Of a DNA stretch of 64,000 nucleotides, positions 62,991-64,000 are shown piece by piece (position 1 is the first letter of the stretch; every line of letters starts with the position of its first letter). The position numbers were made by a program, and so were the translations under genes. The notes beneath the pieces are model-generated. The model had not been told where the DNA came from and searched no databases. It was given only the letters and a program-made list of their open reading frames with translations. Source of the DNA: Chondrosia reniformis (lineage: Eukaryota > Porifera > Demospongiae > Chondrillida > Chondrillidae); NCBI GenBank assembly GCA_947172415.1, contig OX359195.1:5369501-5433500 (forward strand), given 5' to 3'.

Positions 62991-64000
62991 ATTTTGAACT
63001 TCATAGATATTGCAAATTTTTAAGTTGTAAAAAAACAGTTTATTATCTCATATGTTGGCACTATGCTGTATTTGAATGTACGTTTCAAAATGAATATATA
63101 TATATTCTCTATGGCATGATTCAAGGATCAAGTTGCTATAGATTTGTACTGCAAGTTACATAGAACTCTTGTTTATACACATACGTACATGGGCACATTC
63201 TTTATTCAATTAAGGGACAACATAATATGGGAATGTTTTTGTATACTGATGTATCATGTAGCTACCTGAATTTGTCACCATGTAGTTCTAAGTTTTCTCT
63301 AGTAGGTATGCACATTGAGTGAATGAAAATTTTTATAGTGTGGGCATGTAGTTTTGAATTTTACTACTGAGAACAATGGTTCAAAGCTGATCGTGCAGTG
63401 GGAGTTGCTTTGAAGGCAGACTGGTAGTCATGTATAGGTAAATAAATGGACACTACATTACAGGGAAGTAGTATATACACAATAACTTAATATAGTCTAC
63501 ATAATATAGCAATATATTGTCTGAAAGTTGCACAAATACACCTTGTATATATGTTGACACTATCGTAGTTAAATATTTATCTCTAAATGAAAATATATTC
63601 TCCATAGCATTTTTTAAGGATAGTTAGACGTTTCATGAATATCTTAATACATTATATATAGGTATTTTTCAAAAGTATGTAATATATATACGTATATATG
63701 TAGTCAAAGTTTCATACTTCTAATCTGCTTTGAATTAATATATATTAATGATAGATGTGCGTAATAACTTAATTAATTATAGAAATTAGGCATGCAGGAT
63801 TACGCTAGCATAGTTTTAGGGATATTTTAACATAATGCATATGAGTATATAGTGAATCATTTGCACAACAATTCCTAGTATTCCACCCAATGATTAAGCC
63901 AAAATGGCAGATCCTAGTGCAGGCCCGTACGCAGGGGGTTTGGGGGATTCAAAAGAACCCCCACTCGCTTAGGAGTCCTGAGCAGCAACTTATTATTATA

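Larger units (their letters stand above)
40133..64000. repeat. Tandem segmental duplication, copy 2 (right edge outside window)
   Basis: This copy carries gene B. Order and orientation match copy 1: 5' flank, signal-peptide exon, 18 SRCR exons, tail exon, long non-coding 3' flank. The window ends inside the repeat: 63,845-64,000 matches about 37,690-37,840. Relative to copy 1 it has about 150 bp extra near 40,155-40,305, ending in a short TTGAA tandem, and a CpG-rich block at 62,735-62,990. Confidence 0.85.
59291..64000. repeat. Long non-coding 3' flank, copy 2
   Basis: Collinear with 33,480-37,860. Insertions relative to copy 1 are the MITE at 60,413-60,705 and a CpG-rich block at 62,735-62,990. 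No open frame here resembles a known protein. Confidence 0.7.

Overview
The window is AT-rich metazoan DNA with spliced genes and many mobile-element remnants. A marine invertebrate is certain enough; a sponge (demosponge) is my best guess. The reasons are the large secreted scavenger-receptor cysteine-rich (SRCR) proteins, several introns under 100 bp beside TE-swollen ones, and Penelope-like elements with GIY-YIG and hammerhead-like ends. The species cannot be fixed from sequence alone.

The window is dominated by two tandem, same-strand paralogous genes. Gene A runs from 519 to 29,470 and gene B from 40,810 to about 55,125. Each has a first exon encoding a signal peptide plus a short helical, probably coiled-coil segment. 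Eighteen SRCR exons follow, one domain per exon, and then a tiny acidic tail exon. Every SRCR exon is bounded by phase-1 introns and is a multiple of three in length; only the last SRCR exon of B breaks this. The 18 domains are two passes through one fixed order of nine domain types, called a to i here: a-b-c-d-e-f-g-h-i, then a to i again. The predicted products are about 2,130 residues, secreted, with no transmembrane segment seen.

The hierarchy is domain, nine-domain block, doubled block, doubled gene, inside a tandem segmental duplication of about 40 kb. The 5' flank (1-518 versus 40,133-40,809) and the long non-coding 3' flank (about 30.9-37.9 kb versus 57.4-64.0 kb) are duplicated too. 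The domains do not share one history. Types b to h are most alike between the two blocks of the same gene. Type i matches by position between genes, and type a is a mosaic. In gene B the switch points can be seen: a stub of a lost exon b at 43,598-43,634, and a break about 40 bp after exon h at 47,743. This points to gene conversion or unequal exchange between blocks.

The extra length of gene A comes from insertions in introns: long foldback elements (1,471-4,986), palindrome-ended MITEs (4,990-7,125 and 11,714-12,437), Penelope-like fossils (13,231-15,418 and 21,747-23,239), and a composite Tc1/BEN-like patch (15,900-19,225). The stretch 29,471-40,600 and everything after 55,126 hold no gene I can support, only repeats and duplicated flank.

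SRCR proteins of this architecture are known in general as secreted or surface recognition and adhesion proteins. A role in recognition or matrix for these genes is inference.
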